Shown here: positions 23,480-35,339 of the stretch, one piece after another | Layout of the letters: each line of letters starts with the position of its first letter | Numbering within the stretch: position 1 is the stretch's first letter | Source of the DNA: Nectonema munidae | Lineage: Eukaryota > Nematomorpha > Nectonematoida > Nectonematidae | Length of the DNA stretch: 64,000 bases | Assembly: GCA_030549495.1 (NCBI GenBank) | Contig: JAUIRK010001026.1 | Coordinates: 310,001 to 374,000 of the forward strand | Direction of reading: 5' to 3' | Translations under genes and position numbers: made by a program | The notes under the pieces: model-generated | The model's database searches: none | What the model was told of the DNA's origin: nothing | What the model saw: only the letters and a program-made list of their open reading frames with translations

Positions 23480-24317
23480 TACATTGTCTATTAGACATCC
23501 TCATTAAGTAAATCTAACAAAAATTAAAAGTAAGTAAAAATATTTTTGATAAAATTTTGAGGAGAGAGATTAGTCTGAGTTGAGTTACAGAATACAAGAT
23601 TCGATTCTGCCTTGTGTATTTAACTAATTGAAATCTGATGATGCGCTTTTCTCATTTTCATGCAAAGAACAGCATCAACTATTCATAATAGCGTCTTAGC
23701 CAAATCATTGCACAAAAGGCCATTTCTGTTAACGCATATGTCATTTACAACATTGCACAATTAGTGCATTATTTCACATCTTAGTCTCAGACCTTCCCAA
23801 GGTATCTCAAAAGAGTCCCCTAGACACAAGTTTCACTCCTCTCAAATATCAAAATTTAGAAGTATATAAATCAATTTTGTAATTTTATTTAAAAAATATT
23901 ATTCTAATATTTTGTGAATTAATCATTAAAAAAATTAAAGTATACTTTTCTAAAATGTATATTATATTTTATTTTCTATTTAAAAAATATAAACTAAATC
24001 ATTTAAGTTGTTTTGCTAAAAAAAATATTTTATTTTATATTTAGATAAATTTTTAACGCCATCTATATTCAATATTCTCATTATTAAATTAAAATTTTTT
24101 TTTTATCCTATTCTGCCTTTTATTTTAAAATATAAGCATTCGTTTTTTTAATTTTTATAAAAAAAATTTGCGATATACTTAAATTAAAAATTTTATTTAA
24201 AAATAGTAAAATTATTATTAATGCAATCTATTTATCAATTTTCACAAGTATTCGTTTTACTTTTTAATTATTTCAATTTAAAACTTATTATATCACATTT
24301 TAGCTATATTCGTTTTG
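23480..24317. other. AT-rich upstream region of the DDX27-like gene
   Basis: No coding region is seen. Composition becomes very AT-rich towards 24317. A TTTTAG at 24298-24303 shortly before the helicase ATG could be a splice acceptor for a 5' UTR intron. A stretch at 23555-23640 has a weak tRNA B-box-like sequence (AGATTCGATTCTG), not enough to call a SINE. Confidence 0.35.
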
Positions 24318-26081
24318 ATGCCTAAAAAATTGGATAACACGTTTAATGAAAATTTTTCATTTGACATAACATCAAACGTTGATAATTCAAATTACTTAGA
24401 TTCATTGCACAAAAATCAAGCAATCCAAAATTTTGATCATCATACAGAAACTTGTGAGTCTCCAAATAAGAGTACAAATACATGGCCTGAATTTAAATTT
24501 GTCGATGACAACGAGAAAGATGCTGTTAATGGAATCAAAAAGAATGTGCAAAGATTCAAAAAAATTAATGTTAAAAGAAAAACGAATCCAGCCAATAGTA
24601 AGTGTATTGAGAAGGAATCCCTCAATTTCATGAAAAGCGTTCGCAATTCCTTTGAGAATTTTTCAAATTTTTATCAACTCTCCCTTTCCAGACCTTTGTT
24701 GAAGGCATTGACAGACATGAACTTTTCTTCTCCTACTCCCATCCAATCAGCAAGCATGCCTCATTTGCTACGCGGATCAGATGTGTTTGCGTGTGCTGCA
24801 ACTGGTACTGGCAAAACGATAGCGTATTTACTTCCAATTCTTGAAAGATTGATATTCAAGCCTGGACACAAAGAGTCTCAGTTAACTCGAGTTCTTATTT
24901 TGCTTCCCACTCGAGAATTAGCCACTCAAGTGTACAAGGTGGGCAAAGATCTACTCAAATACATTTCAAATATCTACATTTGCTTGGCAATAGGTGGAGA
25001 AAATTCCAAAATCCAAGAAGATGAAGTCAAGCGTCATCCAGACGTATTAGTAGCTACACCAGGCCGTTTACTGGATCTCTTATGCAACACACCAACATTT
25101 GATTTGGACAATGTTGAAATTTTGGTGTTGGATGAGGCTGATCGCTTACTAGACCAACACTTTGAAGAACAAATTAACGAAATCATAGAAAATTGTAGTA
25201 TCGATCGACAAACACTTTTGTTTAGTGCGACCCTTTCAGATCGAGTTCAGGACTTGGCTGCTGCATGCCTTAACACTCCTGTCAAAATCTTTGTCGATTC
25301 CAACACGACAATTGCTTACAACTTGAGGCAAGAGTTTGTTAAAGTGAGAAATGAGACGCAGCGAACAGCAATGATAATTACCCTAGTTAAGGAGATCTTT
25401 ACCGAAGAATCGATCATGCTTTTTGTTCCTACCAAACTCTTAGCTCACAATCTCGTTCTCATTTTAAAAGCAATTAAGTTATCCGCAGCAGAACTACACG
25501 GTGACTTGAAGCAGAGAGAGAGAAAGAAAGCAATGGCTGATTTTTGCACCAATAAATACCGCATTCTCGTCTGCTCGGATTTAGCTGCACGAGGTCTCGA
25601 TATAAAAGGCGTGGACGTTGTGATGAATTACACAATTCCTAAAACTTATAAAGAGTATGTGCACAGAGTTGGTAGAACTGCGAGAGCGGGATCCAAAGGC
25701 ACCTCCATATCCCTTATTGGGGACAGGGAGAGAGGAGTTATGAAAGAAATCGTAAAAAATTCTTTGGAAATTTGTAAGAAAGAGCCGCATTACCGCAAAC
25801 TGCCTATGGAAAGCGTTCTCAAATGGCTGAACAAGTTTGAGTCCTTAGAAGATGACATAAAGAAGCAAAAGATGTTTGAAGAAGAGGATAAAGAGATTAA
25901 ATCCATTTCAGCTGAAATGGACCGAATCAAGAAAAAGTTGAACAAAACTCCGAAGGAAGCTAAAATCGAAAGTAATGAGGAGCAGAGACAATGGTTCAAA
26001 GAAGTTAATAAAGGAAAGAGGAAATACCTTCACAAAATTTCTCAAGAAAAAGCTAGAAAAATAAAGTCAGTAGCCTCATAA
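24318..26081 (+). CDS. DDX27: DEAD-box ATP-dependent RNA helicase, DDX27/Drs1 type
   Basis: The 587-residue protein should act in the nucleolus in maturation of the large ribosomal subunit (family knowledge for Drs1/DDX27). All helicase motifs are present: Q motif FYQLSLSRPLLKAL...PTPIQ (118-143), Walker A AATGTGKT (160-167), PTRELA (197-202), TPGR (247-250), DEAD (272-275), SAT (303-305), ARGLDI (424-429) and HRVGRTARAG (449-458). The C-terminal part has a charged helix and QRQWFKEVNKGKRK, which matches the WF-containing segment after the helicase core in DDX27 and favours this subfamily over DDX47 or DDX10. The N-terminus (about 115 residues) is shorter than in the human protein and acidic-basic mixed. 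The ATG at 24318 follows AT-rich DNA with stops. The coding region has no intron and is fully open, so it is probably functional. Confidence 0.93.
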   Translation: MPKKLDNTFNENFSFDITSNVDNSNYLDSLHKNQAIQNFDHHTETCESPNKSTNTWPEFKFVDDNEKDAVNGIKKNVQRFKKINVKRKTNPANSKCIEKESLNFMKSVRNSFENFSNFYQLSLSRPLLKALTDMNFSSPTPIQSASMPHLLRGSDVFACAATGTGKTIAYLLPILERLIFKPGHKESQLTRVLILLPTRELATQVYKVGKDLLKYISNIYICLAIGGENSKIQEDEVKRHPDVLVATPGRLLDLLCNTPTFDLDNVEILVLDEADRLLDQHFEEQINEIIENCSIDRQTLLFSATLSDRVQDLAAACLNTPVKIFVDSNTTIAYNLRQEFVKVRNETQRTAMIITLVKEIFTEESIMLFVPTKLLAHNLVLILKAIKLSAAELHGDLKQRERKKAMADFCTNKYRILVCSDLAARGLDIKGVDVVMNYTIPKTYKEYVHRVGRTARAGSKGTSISLIGDRERGVMKEIVKNSLEICKKEPHYRKLPMESVLKWLNKFESLEDDIKKQKMFEEEDKEIKSISAEMDRIKKKLNKTPKEAKIESNEEQRQWFKEVNKGKRKYLHKISQEKARKIKSVAS

Positions 26082-26617
26082 TCGTAATCCCGTATTTGGT
26101 TTACATCTCACACTTGTCTCATTTGTATAAAATTTCAATCTCCTTCTCTTTTAATTTAAAGCTAAGCCTTAATGATAGGACTTAATCTGTTGATCTTTAA
26201 GACTAACTCGGGGTTGGCCAAAATTTTCACCTTTCGGCCAAATTGAATACTAAGGTTTAGCCAGCCACAATAAAATTTGCTTCTTTAAACAGTTAAAAAG
26301 CATAATCTTATATGCTTATAAATATTTTGGGCGTCAGTAGACCGTTGCGCATCACCCAATGATGTGAATCTTGCAGCTGGGGGCTTGGGGTGCGTGTGGA
26401 ATCCCTGAAAAAAGCCAAAACTATTTGATTCTAAGAGTTTTTACTGAAGAAGAAATAGACGAACCTGCGGACTTATATAAAAATGATTGCAGCCGTGAAT
26501 TGAGTTATGAACACTCGTAGACTTGTCTTTTCAACTACAATTGTGGACAAGATGAATCACTGTTATATTTTTTAGGGTCTTTCATTTCCCATCTTTACAG
26601 TTATTGGTACTTCATCG
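26082..26617. other. 3' flank of the helicase gene
   Basis: Non-coding. AATAAA at 26270-26275 is a possible polyadenylation signal for the helicase transcript. Nothing else is recognised before the hAT element. Confidence 0.35.
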
Positions 26618-27593
26618 CAGGGTTGCAAACTATTTTTCAGACTTTATATCTAAATTTGTCTAAAAGAACATCCAAAAATATCTAAAAAAAAATTTTATAT
26701 CTGAAAAAATTGTCTAAAATATTTAGTTTCAATCCATTACGAATAATAAGAAGAAAAAAAACTTTTAAAAATATTTAAAAGTGTGCCGATTTTAGGCTTT
26801 GGTGGGGGTATATCATATGAGTAACAACACGTCTTTGTTCGAATGAGACTAAACTTGACCATTAACAGCGCATTCAGGAGAGGCAATTTCATTTTATTTT
26901 TTATTTTCGATTTTACGTAATTCATAAAACTAAAAACTCTCTCAATTTCAGCATTTGAATGTGGTATTGACAGTACAAAAAGAGCACATTCCACAATTTC
27001 TTTGAAAGGATTTTCTTCTGATGAATCTTTGTATTGGAAAACTTCTTTCCAGAATTCATCAGTTTTGCAAAACTTACAAAAGGATTTTTTCATCCGCAGG
27101 AACAGCAATAATCCATTTTTTAAGAGAGGAATCCTGCAACCACCATTTTCTGATTTTTTTGGGTATATTTTATTTTAGGCATTTATACTAATTTTTGAAA
27201 AAAAAGATAATTTTTTATTCAAGTATTTCCATGATAACAGTGCTCTAAAGAGAAAACAAACCTATTATAGATAATTTGACATAAAAATTATTCAGTTTTT
27301 TGAAATCAAAAAAAACAATACATACTTACAAAGCTTTTTATTTAAAAATAAAAAAAGATTTGAAGGAAGACGCCATCAAAATAAAGTTGGAAAAACTGAG
27401 TCCAATTTTCAAAAATGAAGAAAAAACAGCAATTTATATTGAAAAATCTAAAAAAAGCTCAAAGAGGAAAAATATATAGAACTATGAAAAAAAAATCTAA
27501 AAACGGTTTATATCCTAAAAAACAAATTTTTACATCTAAGAGAACTTAAAATTATCTAAATTTAGATATAAAATATCCAAATTGGCAACCCTG
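26618..27593 (-). mobile_element. hAT element with perfect 8-bp target duplication
   Basis: The direct repeat CTTCATCG flanks the element exactly (26610-26617 and 27594-27601), the 8-bp duplication made by hAT transposases. The ends are CAGGGTTGCAAA on the left and, inverted, CAGGGTTGCCAA on the right, followed inside by mirror-image TATCTAAATTT motifs. The body is 976 bp and keeps only the last part of a transposase on the minus strand, so it is an internally deleted copy that needed help to move. The intact duplication shows a simple insertion. Confidence 0.93.
26737..27108 (-). pseudogene. hAT transposase C-terminal (dimerisation) fragment
   Basis: The 123-codon frame includes FVLSIPHSNAEIERVFSFMN followed by KNKMKLPLLNALLMVKFSL. 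This is the hAT C-terminal dimerisation region, where a P(x)SNAE(x)ERVFS core is followed by a basic stretch and a leucine-rich helix. The catalytic and BED-finger portions are absent; the upstream frame beyond 27108 has no recognisable similarity. It lies wholly within the 976-bp element. Confidence 0.85.
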
Positions 27594-27601
27594 CTTCATC
27601 G

Positions 27602-30205
27602 AGTATTTTTGTTTTCTCATTCTTCAATTTGGGCTCACAGACATTGAGTGGCCAAAATCGGTATTTCGGACATCCATCTTGATGTATCGGATGTAAAATT
27701 TTTTGTATAGGCGGATGCGGACGTAAAAATATAGACGCAAGTTTTATACTTCTTAATAATTTAGATAACTTTACTTTTGCATAATGTTTTCAAAAAGACG
27801 TACTTTATATCATAAAAATTTTGGATAAAGTAAACATTGAAAAATTACGAAAAAAACTTTGCGCTGTTATAGAAAAAAGAAAAATGTTTGCAAATGGCGG
27901 ATGTTAATAAGATGTAAAAAAATTTGCATATAATTCGCATTTCGGATATCCAATACAATTTTAAGTCTCATTTCTTGTACAATGGCAAAAATAAAAATTT
28001 TAAATTATAATTAACAGTTATTTTGCACGATTTTTTAGTTTATTTTGAATAAAAGGAATTGGATTTGTTTTAGAACCTGACAAAACTTTCATTTTTTTCA
28101 ACTGAAGTTTTGAAAAGAAGTAAAAAAAAATTTATTTTTAGAATGGAGAGATACCCATTCAAAAAGATTTCATGGACCGCGTGTTTTTGCCTCATCATGC
28201 TGTCCACCACTGCTCTAGCTGAAGTAATTAGTAATTTGCATGGCAATCTATATTTGAACATCTTATGACTTTATAATAAAAACTTTTGACTTGATAGAAA
28301 AATTTCTTTATTGTACAAAATATATTATAGTTTTGTTTGATAACCAATGTTATCACATTAGTGGTCTCATTTTTCTTATTATGGGCTCCATTAACCATAT
28401 TTCATTTAAATTAATAAAAATGGAAGGTTTCAATTTTTTGTACTTAAACCCAGCAATGAGAGATTAGTATGATGTTTTAACACGCAAACAACGCACCTTT
28501 GAAAAATTCTGGTTCAGTTCTCATCTTTCAGGGTTGTCAAGAAAATGATGCTGATGACTTTTGCTCCGGAGTTTGCATGAGTGCAGCGCTCTCACACCGG
28601 ACGGCAGAGGAGCATATGCCCTGAGTTAGTTGGCACTTCTTTGGGGCGGCAAATATAGAAAAATGTATATGATACATTTTATGACGAACCTCAATTGTTA
28701 GAAATTAAGAAAAACTTAATATTTGCCAGCAATTCTAATGGAAATGAATTTTTGCGGTGTCATTTACAACTTTTGTCATAGTATAATTATAATTTGTATT
28801 ATTTTTTGCAATTAGGGTGTAAAATATAATGTAATTACACTATCGGAAACTTGTCATGATAGCAGTTACACTATTTAAAAGGGGGCATCTCTAAAAAAAA
28901 TTTCTTGAAAGTGATTCCCCAAAACGTTATTGAATTATATCTCTTGAAAAATTGGAACTCTAATTTCCAAGAATTTTTTGGCTTCAAGAATTTTTTCAGT
29001 GAAATGATAAATAGCGATATCTCATACTAAAATTTTACTGGTTTTTAAAGTTTAAAATGTTTTTAAAAGGTCAACCCATCATGCGTATACATTGGCTAGG
29101 TACAGAGCTAAAATAAATGATTTTTGTAGAAATATAATCTAAATTATATAACTTTTCATTAACAAAATATTATTAAAAAAATTTTTCAAAAGAAAACTAT
29201 AGACGCGGCCAAATTGAAGGGTTTTAAATACATAATTTTGAATGGAGTTAGTAATCAAAACTTAGCTAATACAGTAATTAAAGTATTAGTATAACTAGTA
29301 TTTATTTTTTTAGGGTAATGAAAAATTTTTTAGGGGAACTTGAAAATTAGCTGGGGGAGGAGGGGCTTGTGCCCAAAAATTTAATAGGTAGCGCGGGCTC
29401 TGAACTCACTTAAAAATATAGAAGAGAAAATAGAAAAATTATGTAAAAGAGGAAATTGTATTAAAGAAAATACAAATAATCATAACAACAAAGTAACTTT
29501 TACTTAGAAGCATTAAATGCAGAAGCAACTAACAAGATTATAATAAAAAATATTGAATTTGACTTCAAAAGATCTTTATTGGTGAAAACTTCATCAACAA
29601 ATGGCCCAATAAATAAAAGAAATGAGGCTAGGAAATTAATAAAAGATGAAGTTGAAATCTCAAAATCTAATGCCAGAAAAGTAAAAATAAATTAAAATAG
29701 TAATATATTATATGAATTTGAAAATCAAAAAGAAAAAGAAAAGTGTTCTGAATTATTGAAGTTTCGTGGCTTCAATTGTCAGGCATTCTAATAAAGGTTC
29801 CAAATTTATAAAGGGTATTACTAATTTTATGGCATTAGAGGATGTAGAGAAGAGTATAAGATTGAACAATGAATTGAGTGAAATAGAGGAAATTGAACTT
29901 TATTGAATTAAGAAAGAATATAAAGAGAGCTAAATTTAAAAAAACAAGAAAAAATATACATAGGTGTAGTAATCGTACCTTTTTAAATCAACAGGGGTGG
30001 ATCTAGAAATTGGCATTAGGGGGGGGGGCGCATTTTACTAAACTAGAACTCATATTTGAAGCATATAAATTTAAGATTTATCAAAATTTTAAAGCTATTT
30101 TTTCTTATTTTGGATAATAGTTTAATAAAAAGCGAAAATTAAGTTTTTATCATAAAACGTAGAGTATCATAATATATCTAAAAAGTAACTAAATAAAGAA
30201 CTAAG
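27602..30205. other. Gene-free stretch
   Basis: No gene is supportable. Short G-rich motifs at 29350-29400 and 29995-30035 (GGATCTAGAAATTGGCATTA followed by ten G) look like solo ends of hAT-like elements. A segment at 28500-28640 is richer in GC than its surroundings but has no convincing open frame. Confidence 0.4.
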
Positions 30206-30599
30206 AAGATTAACCCTATTAGTGCTGGGAGGGGGGGGGGGGTGGGAAATTAATTGTAGAAAATTGGCTGAAACATATCCCTTCAAATTTTGTGACTTTT
30301 CCTAAAATGCTTAAAATTCCTAAAAATTTGCTGCATCTTTTGAAATCATTTTTATGGTAGTTGAATGACCCTTTCATGTCCAAAACTGTCAATCAAAATC
30401 AAAAATTAAAATTTTTCAGCAAAATTTTGACATTATCTGTACTTAACCTTATAACTTAGGATCTATATTATATAATACCTTGAAAATTTATAATTATATA
30501 CAGTTTGGAACTCATAACACTTTATATATTTAATTTTTTCAATAATCATGGCTACTTTTTAGAAAATGTCAATCAAAATTTTGATTGATCAAAAATATA

Positions 30600-31420
30600 T
30601 CTAATAAAATATACCTTCAAATTTTACATAACATATATGTTTTTATACTAAATCAGTCATGCTGTTTTCATTTCTGGACTCATTTTTTACATTTAGAATT
30701 TGAAAATACCTATAAGTGTTAATCAAATTTGCGATTTACTTCTGAAAATTGTCTCCAAAAACATTCCTTCAAATTTTACATGTGTTATAATAAATCGGCC
30801 ATGCTGGTTTCATTTCTGGGCTCATTTTTTACGTTTAGGATGCGAAAATACCTATAAGTGTTAATCAAATTTGCGGTTTACTTCTAAAAATTGTCTTCAA
30901 AAACATTCATTCAAATTTTACAATTAAATATATGTTTTTATACCAAATCAACCATGCTATTTTCATTTATCGACTCAATTTTTGCAGTTTGAATTTGAAA
31001 ATACCTATAAGTGTCAATTAAATTTTCGGTTTATGTCTGAAAACTATATCCCAAAATATTCTCTCTAATTTTACATGAAATATATGTTTTTATACCAATT
31101 CCGAAATCAATTTTTACATTTAGAGGTTTTAAATGTCTGAAAGTTTCAATCAAATGTTCGATTTACGTCTAATGTCTGCAGAAATATTTTTGAAATTTAA
31201 ATAAAATATCTGTTTTTATGCCAAATGGAAGATTCTGGTTTCATTTTTGGACTCAGGTATGGCATTTATGGTTTTAAAATATCTGAAAGCTTCGATCAGA
31301 TTTGCGGTTTACTTCTAGATACTGCCTTCAAAAATATTTTCAAAAAAATAAAATATCTGTTTTATTCCAAATCGAATATGCTTATTTTATTTCTGTACTG
31401 GATTTTGGATAATACGGTTA
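30600..31420. repeat. Tandem array 1, unit about 130-155 bp
   Basis: Unit marker AAAATACCTATAAGTGT occurs at about 30703, 30844 and 30998, with diverged counterparts near 31126 and 31276. Each is preceded by TATGTTTTTATACCAAAT, CCATGCTG and TTTCATTTCTGGACTCA. About six units, diverging toward the right. Non-coding. Confidence 0.8.
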
Positions 31421-32284
31421 AAAAATATCTCGAAGTGGCAATCGAATTAGTAATGTATGCCTGAAAATCAGTTCTGTAAAAATTTTCAAAAAATGGCTGT
31501 ATGTTAGGTATATAGTAAAAATATACTTTTTTTTGTATATTTTGGCTTATAATACTTTCTACAATCATTTTGAGTATGAAATATTTATTTAAAAAAAACA
31601 ACGTATTATAAAATCTTTTGAAAATTTGTATGAAAGAAGGAACCAAGTTGAAAACTAATTGAAAAGAGAACATGTGATCAAAACAAATAATTAAAAAAAT
31701 ATGTATCTTGACTAAATGGAAGATCTACCATGTTCTAATGAACTAGGAAGTGGTTTAATTATATAATATTAGGTGCTTCAAAAAAGATTTTGAATGTGAA
31801 AAAAAAGTTCCTCTTTTACAAATGAAAAATATTTAAATCTATAGCTTATCATCAAGGATTACAATTAACATTTAGTTAAGATGGGTAGGAAATCTGAAAA
31901 TTTAGAATAGGTCAGATTTATCAAAAATGGCACAGATGCCAATATGTGAGAATTTAGTCACTATCAAGATATTTTTAATTTAAATTGAATTTGTCCATCT
32001 TTTTCCTTTTGCGTCAAAGAGATAATTTTTTAGATGAAGAACGTGGACAATTTTTTGTAATTGAACAATAAACATCACGAATGATTCATCAAAAAAACCT
32101 TTGAAATGAGATTGAAATGAAAAAATTTCTAATGAAAAAAGAGCTACCAAGAAAGGATCATCATAGAATGAATATCAAAATTACATACTGTAAATTATAA
32201 TATGACGTAGAGACTACGGGCCGATAACGAATTTGTAGCCAAAAAGATAGAGGTCATATCGAGTTACATAAGTTACTGTAGAAT

Positions 32285-33085
32285 GAAAGATTTTTTTGAC
32301 AGGTTTTATTGATTTCATAAAAAATGAACATCACCATTAAATTCTACATACTTGAAATGTATAAAAAACTTTTTATAAGAATAAAAATTTTAATTTTGAC
32401 ATCGGCTGTCATATTTAAATTTTTTTGTCAGGTTTGACTAATTTTAATATAAAAAAAGAATAAACCAGTAAACACAGCCTACTTGAAAATAGGTATATGT
32501 GTGTAAAAAACTTTATACAATTATTCGGATAAGATGTTTCTTTTTTGGATAAATCAATTTTTTGACGGTTTTGATTGATTTTCATAAAAAAATGAATACC
32601 ACCACTGAATTACGCATGCTTAAAAATGGGTATATATGTGTAAAAAACTTTATATTATTACTTAGATAAAAAGTTTCTTTTTAAGATGAGCTGTCATATA
32701 TAAATCAATGCTTTGACAACTTTAATTGATTTTTATAAAAAAAATATATATCACCGCAGAATTCAGCATGCTTGAAAATGGGCGTATATGTGTAAAAAAT
32801 ATTATATAATTATTTAGATAAAAAGTTTCTTTTTTGAGATGAGCTGTCATATGTAAATCACTTTTTTGACAGGTTTGAATGATTTTCATAAAAGATGAAT
32901 ATCACCACTGAATTCAGCATGCTTGAAAATGGGTATATATGAGTAAAAAACATTATATAATTATTTAGATAAAAAGTTCCTTTTTGAGATGAGATGTCAC
33001 ATTTAGATCAATTTTTTGACAGGTTCGATTGATTTTCATAAAAAATGAATATTACCACTCAATTCAGCATAGTTGAAATATATAT
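32285..33085. repeat. Tandem array 2, unit about 130-150 bp
   Basis: The unit marker TTTTTTGACAGG or close variants occurs near 32293, 32424, 32561, 32711, 32864 and 33013. Between markers the order is TGATTTTCATAAAAAATGAA, TATCACCACTGAATTCAGCA, GCTTGAAAATGGGTATAT, then ATTATTTAGATAAAAAGTT and GATGAGCTGTCAT. Six units, unrelated in sequence to array 1 but similar in length. Confidence 0.82.
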
Positions 33086-33190
33086 GTAACATCAAAAATA
33101 TTTATAAAAACTTATTAATATCTGAGAAAAATAGGGGAGGGGGGCACCACTTGAGCGGACAAATTTAGCCCAGCACCAATATAGGGTTAA

Positions 33191-34270
33191 GAGGAATAAA
33201 GATATATATATAAAAATGAAAATTCCTTTATCTCTTTATTATATTATTGCTGTCTTCTTTTCATATTCAAAAAAGGATTTGTGTAGAACGATATTATAAA
33301 AACCTGATATAATACTTGATTACAATAAGTATAAAGGAGGAGTTTATATAATAAACCAGAGAGTCGGAAATTTTCTTGTAGAAGGAAAACTAACAAATAT
33401 CCGTTAGTATTTTTATCAAACATTTTGGATATTTCTACTTTCAACTCGTTTTTAATCATGAAACAAAATGGACATAAAGATTCAAGGCTAAAGTTCCTAA
33501 AAAATGGACTCATTCATTGGCTGAAAAGAGAATTCTACAACGATATAATAATTTCTTAATTTATAATAAAAAAAAAGAAACTTTTTTGGCTTATGGTATG
33601 TTGCCAAATGCCTCTTTCAATGAAAATAATGCCAATGTGGTACAAAGAGCCAGCTCACAAACAAGAAGATGATTAAAGGAATGTAGAAAAACCACGAGAT
33701 GGGAGTGTGTAAAGTGAGTGATCATAAAATTTCATTATATGAAAATTGTTCATATTTTCCTTTTTTTTTAATATCTTTTTGTAATAAAAAGTTCAGTTTT
33801 ACTTTTTTTTAATTATAAAATATGCGTGATACAAAGACAGAAACAATCAGATGAAATTCCAGAGATGTTGAGGGTTTTTCAACAAATTAAAGTTCAGTGA
33901 GTTGTATGATACTCGGTATCTTTTAATCAAGTTATTCCATGCTCCTATAAATCCAAAAAGAAAAAGTCTAAAAAAGTGTTCACACGTTTATTCAAACATA
34001 ATTTCCAAAAAGTTTTGAATTCATTTAATAATTTACCAACCGAAAGATCAAAATAATGAATGCGTAAATTTTAATTAAAAAATATCAAAGAAATAAAAAG
34101 TTTTTATAAATAGGAAAAGAGAAAATATTTACAAACTTTGTTTATTTTAACGCCATCTACACATTTTTGAAAAAAGTGAAATTTAGGTTTTATTTGCATG
34201 ATTTCCGAGTTCTTGAGATGCTGTATTATTTTTGTTCCCCAAAGTATATTTTAGACATAACAACTAATAA
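33191..34270. other. Gene-free spacer between the two related TTAA elements
   Basis: No gene or bounded element is supportable. The minus-strand frame at 33513-33244 has no recognised motif. Confidence 0.4.
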
Positions 34271-34276
34271 CTATCA

Positions 34277-34830
34277 ATAACCCCGTTAGTGATAGAGGGC
34301 CCTTCACTAAAAAATTAGCTGCATCTTTTGGTACCATTTCTATGGTAGTTGAATAATCCTCCCGACAAAAAATGTCAATAAAAATTTGAACTTTTCAACA
34401 AAATGTTCACATTATCTGGAGTATAGCTTAACTAAAATTATAAGTAAACCTTATAACTTAGGGTCTATATTAAATACTCCCTTGAAAACTTAAAATTTTA
34501 TACAGTTACAAAGTTTTATACGTCCTCCCCTTTCAACTAAAAAAGTTATTTTACAATATTGTTTAAAGATATCCCTTCGAACTTCTTGACTGTTATTAAA
34601 TTCGCTAGTTTAATACCATTTTCATGGTAATTGAAGGATCTTCTCTTATTAAAAACTGTCAATCAAAATGAAAAGTTTATATTTTCCAACAAAATTTTGA
34701 TATTATCTCTAATCTTATAACGTATTGTCTAAACTAGATTAGCTACTTTTTAGAAAATGTCAATTAAATTTTGATTGATGATAAAATTATCTACAAAAAT
34801 ATTTAATCGAATTTTTTTAATTCTATAAAT
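34277..34830. repeat. Partial second copy of the 3-kb TTAA element
   Basis: Starts with AACCCCGTTAGTGATAGAGGG, related to the left end at 30212, and continues with GCTGCATCTTTTG, TATGGTAGTTGAAT and AAAATGTCAATCAA-like segments in the same order as 30330-30480. A second, internal version of the same segment starts near 34560 (GATATCCCTTCGAA...TTCATGGTAATTGAAGGATC). The tandem arrays and right end are missing. Confidence 0.6.
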
Positions 34831-35339
34831 TTTCCCAAGTGCGCTTGGGAGAATGGTGAGCAGCTCACGCCTCTAATAGATCTTATGGCGTCCTTTTTAC
34901 AAGGAACTCACTATTTTTTTGCCTCTAAGCGGTTTGTACAAACTCAAGCTTAGGCATTGAAAACTTTATTTGAAAAAATATTAACAATAATAAAAATGAA
35001 TAAAACCCACAAAATTAATGTCTTTTAGGGTGGTTGGGGGTGGGAGAATCAAAAACAGAATGAAGATAAGGGACGTGCACGGCCTTATATAGCCTTTATG
35101 ATTCCGTGTCTTTATTGGCTTCTTGAGGGTCCATCGGAAGGGTTTCTTTTTCTCCGGATATATTTTGTGTTTCCTTGTATCTTCTTGAGGATTAGGGGGA
35201 AAGCTCCCTTAAACTTTGTATATCTTGTATATTGGATGTAGCCCATGATACTTTGGAGTATCTTCTTAAAAATAGGCTCCGGCTAGAAATACCAAGGCGG
35301 CTTTTAGCTTGTTCCTCGTTGATGACTTTAGCTTGAGGC

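Larger units (their letters stand above)
30210..33190. mobile_element. TTAA-flanked 3-kb element made of tandem arrays
   Basis: TTAA at 30210-30213 is followed by CCCTATTAGTGCTGGGAGG, and an inverted relative, CCCTATATTGGTGCTGGGC, ends at 33186 before TTAA 33187-33190. The 2973-bp body has no transposase. It holds two tandem arrays (about 30600-31420 and 32285-33085) and a left unique part. The ends have the piggyBac-type TTAA plus CCC layout but differ in sequence from the 2609-6076 element, so a different transposase source is implied. Part of the left unique segment recurs at 34277-34830. Confidence 0.75.

Noticed and set aside
23555-23640. Possible SINE or tRNA
   Set aside because: Only a weak B-box-like AGATTCGATTCTG is present; no foldable tRNA and no tail.
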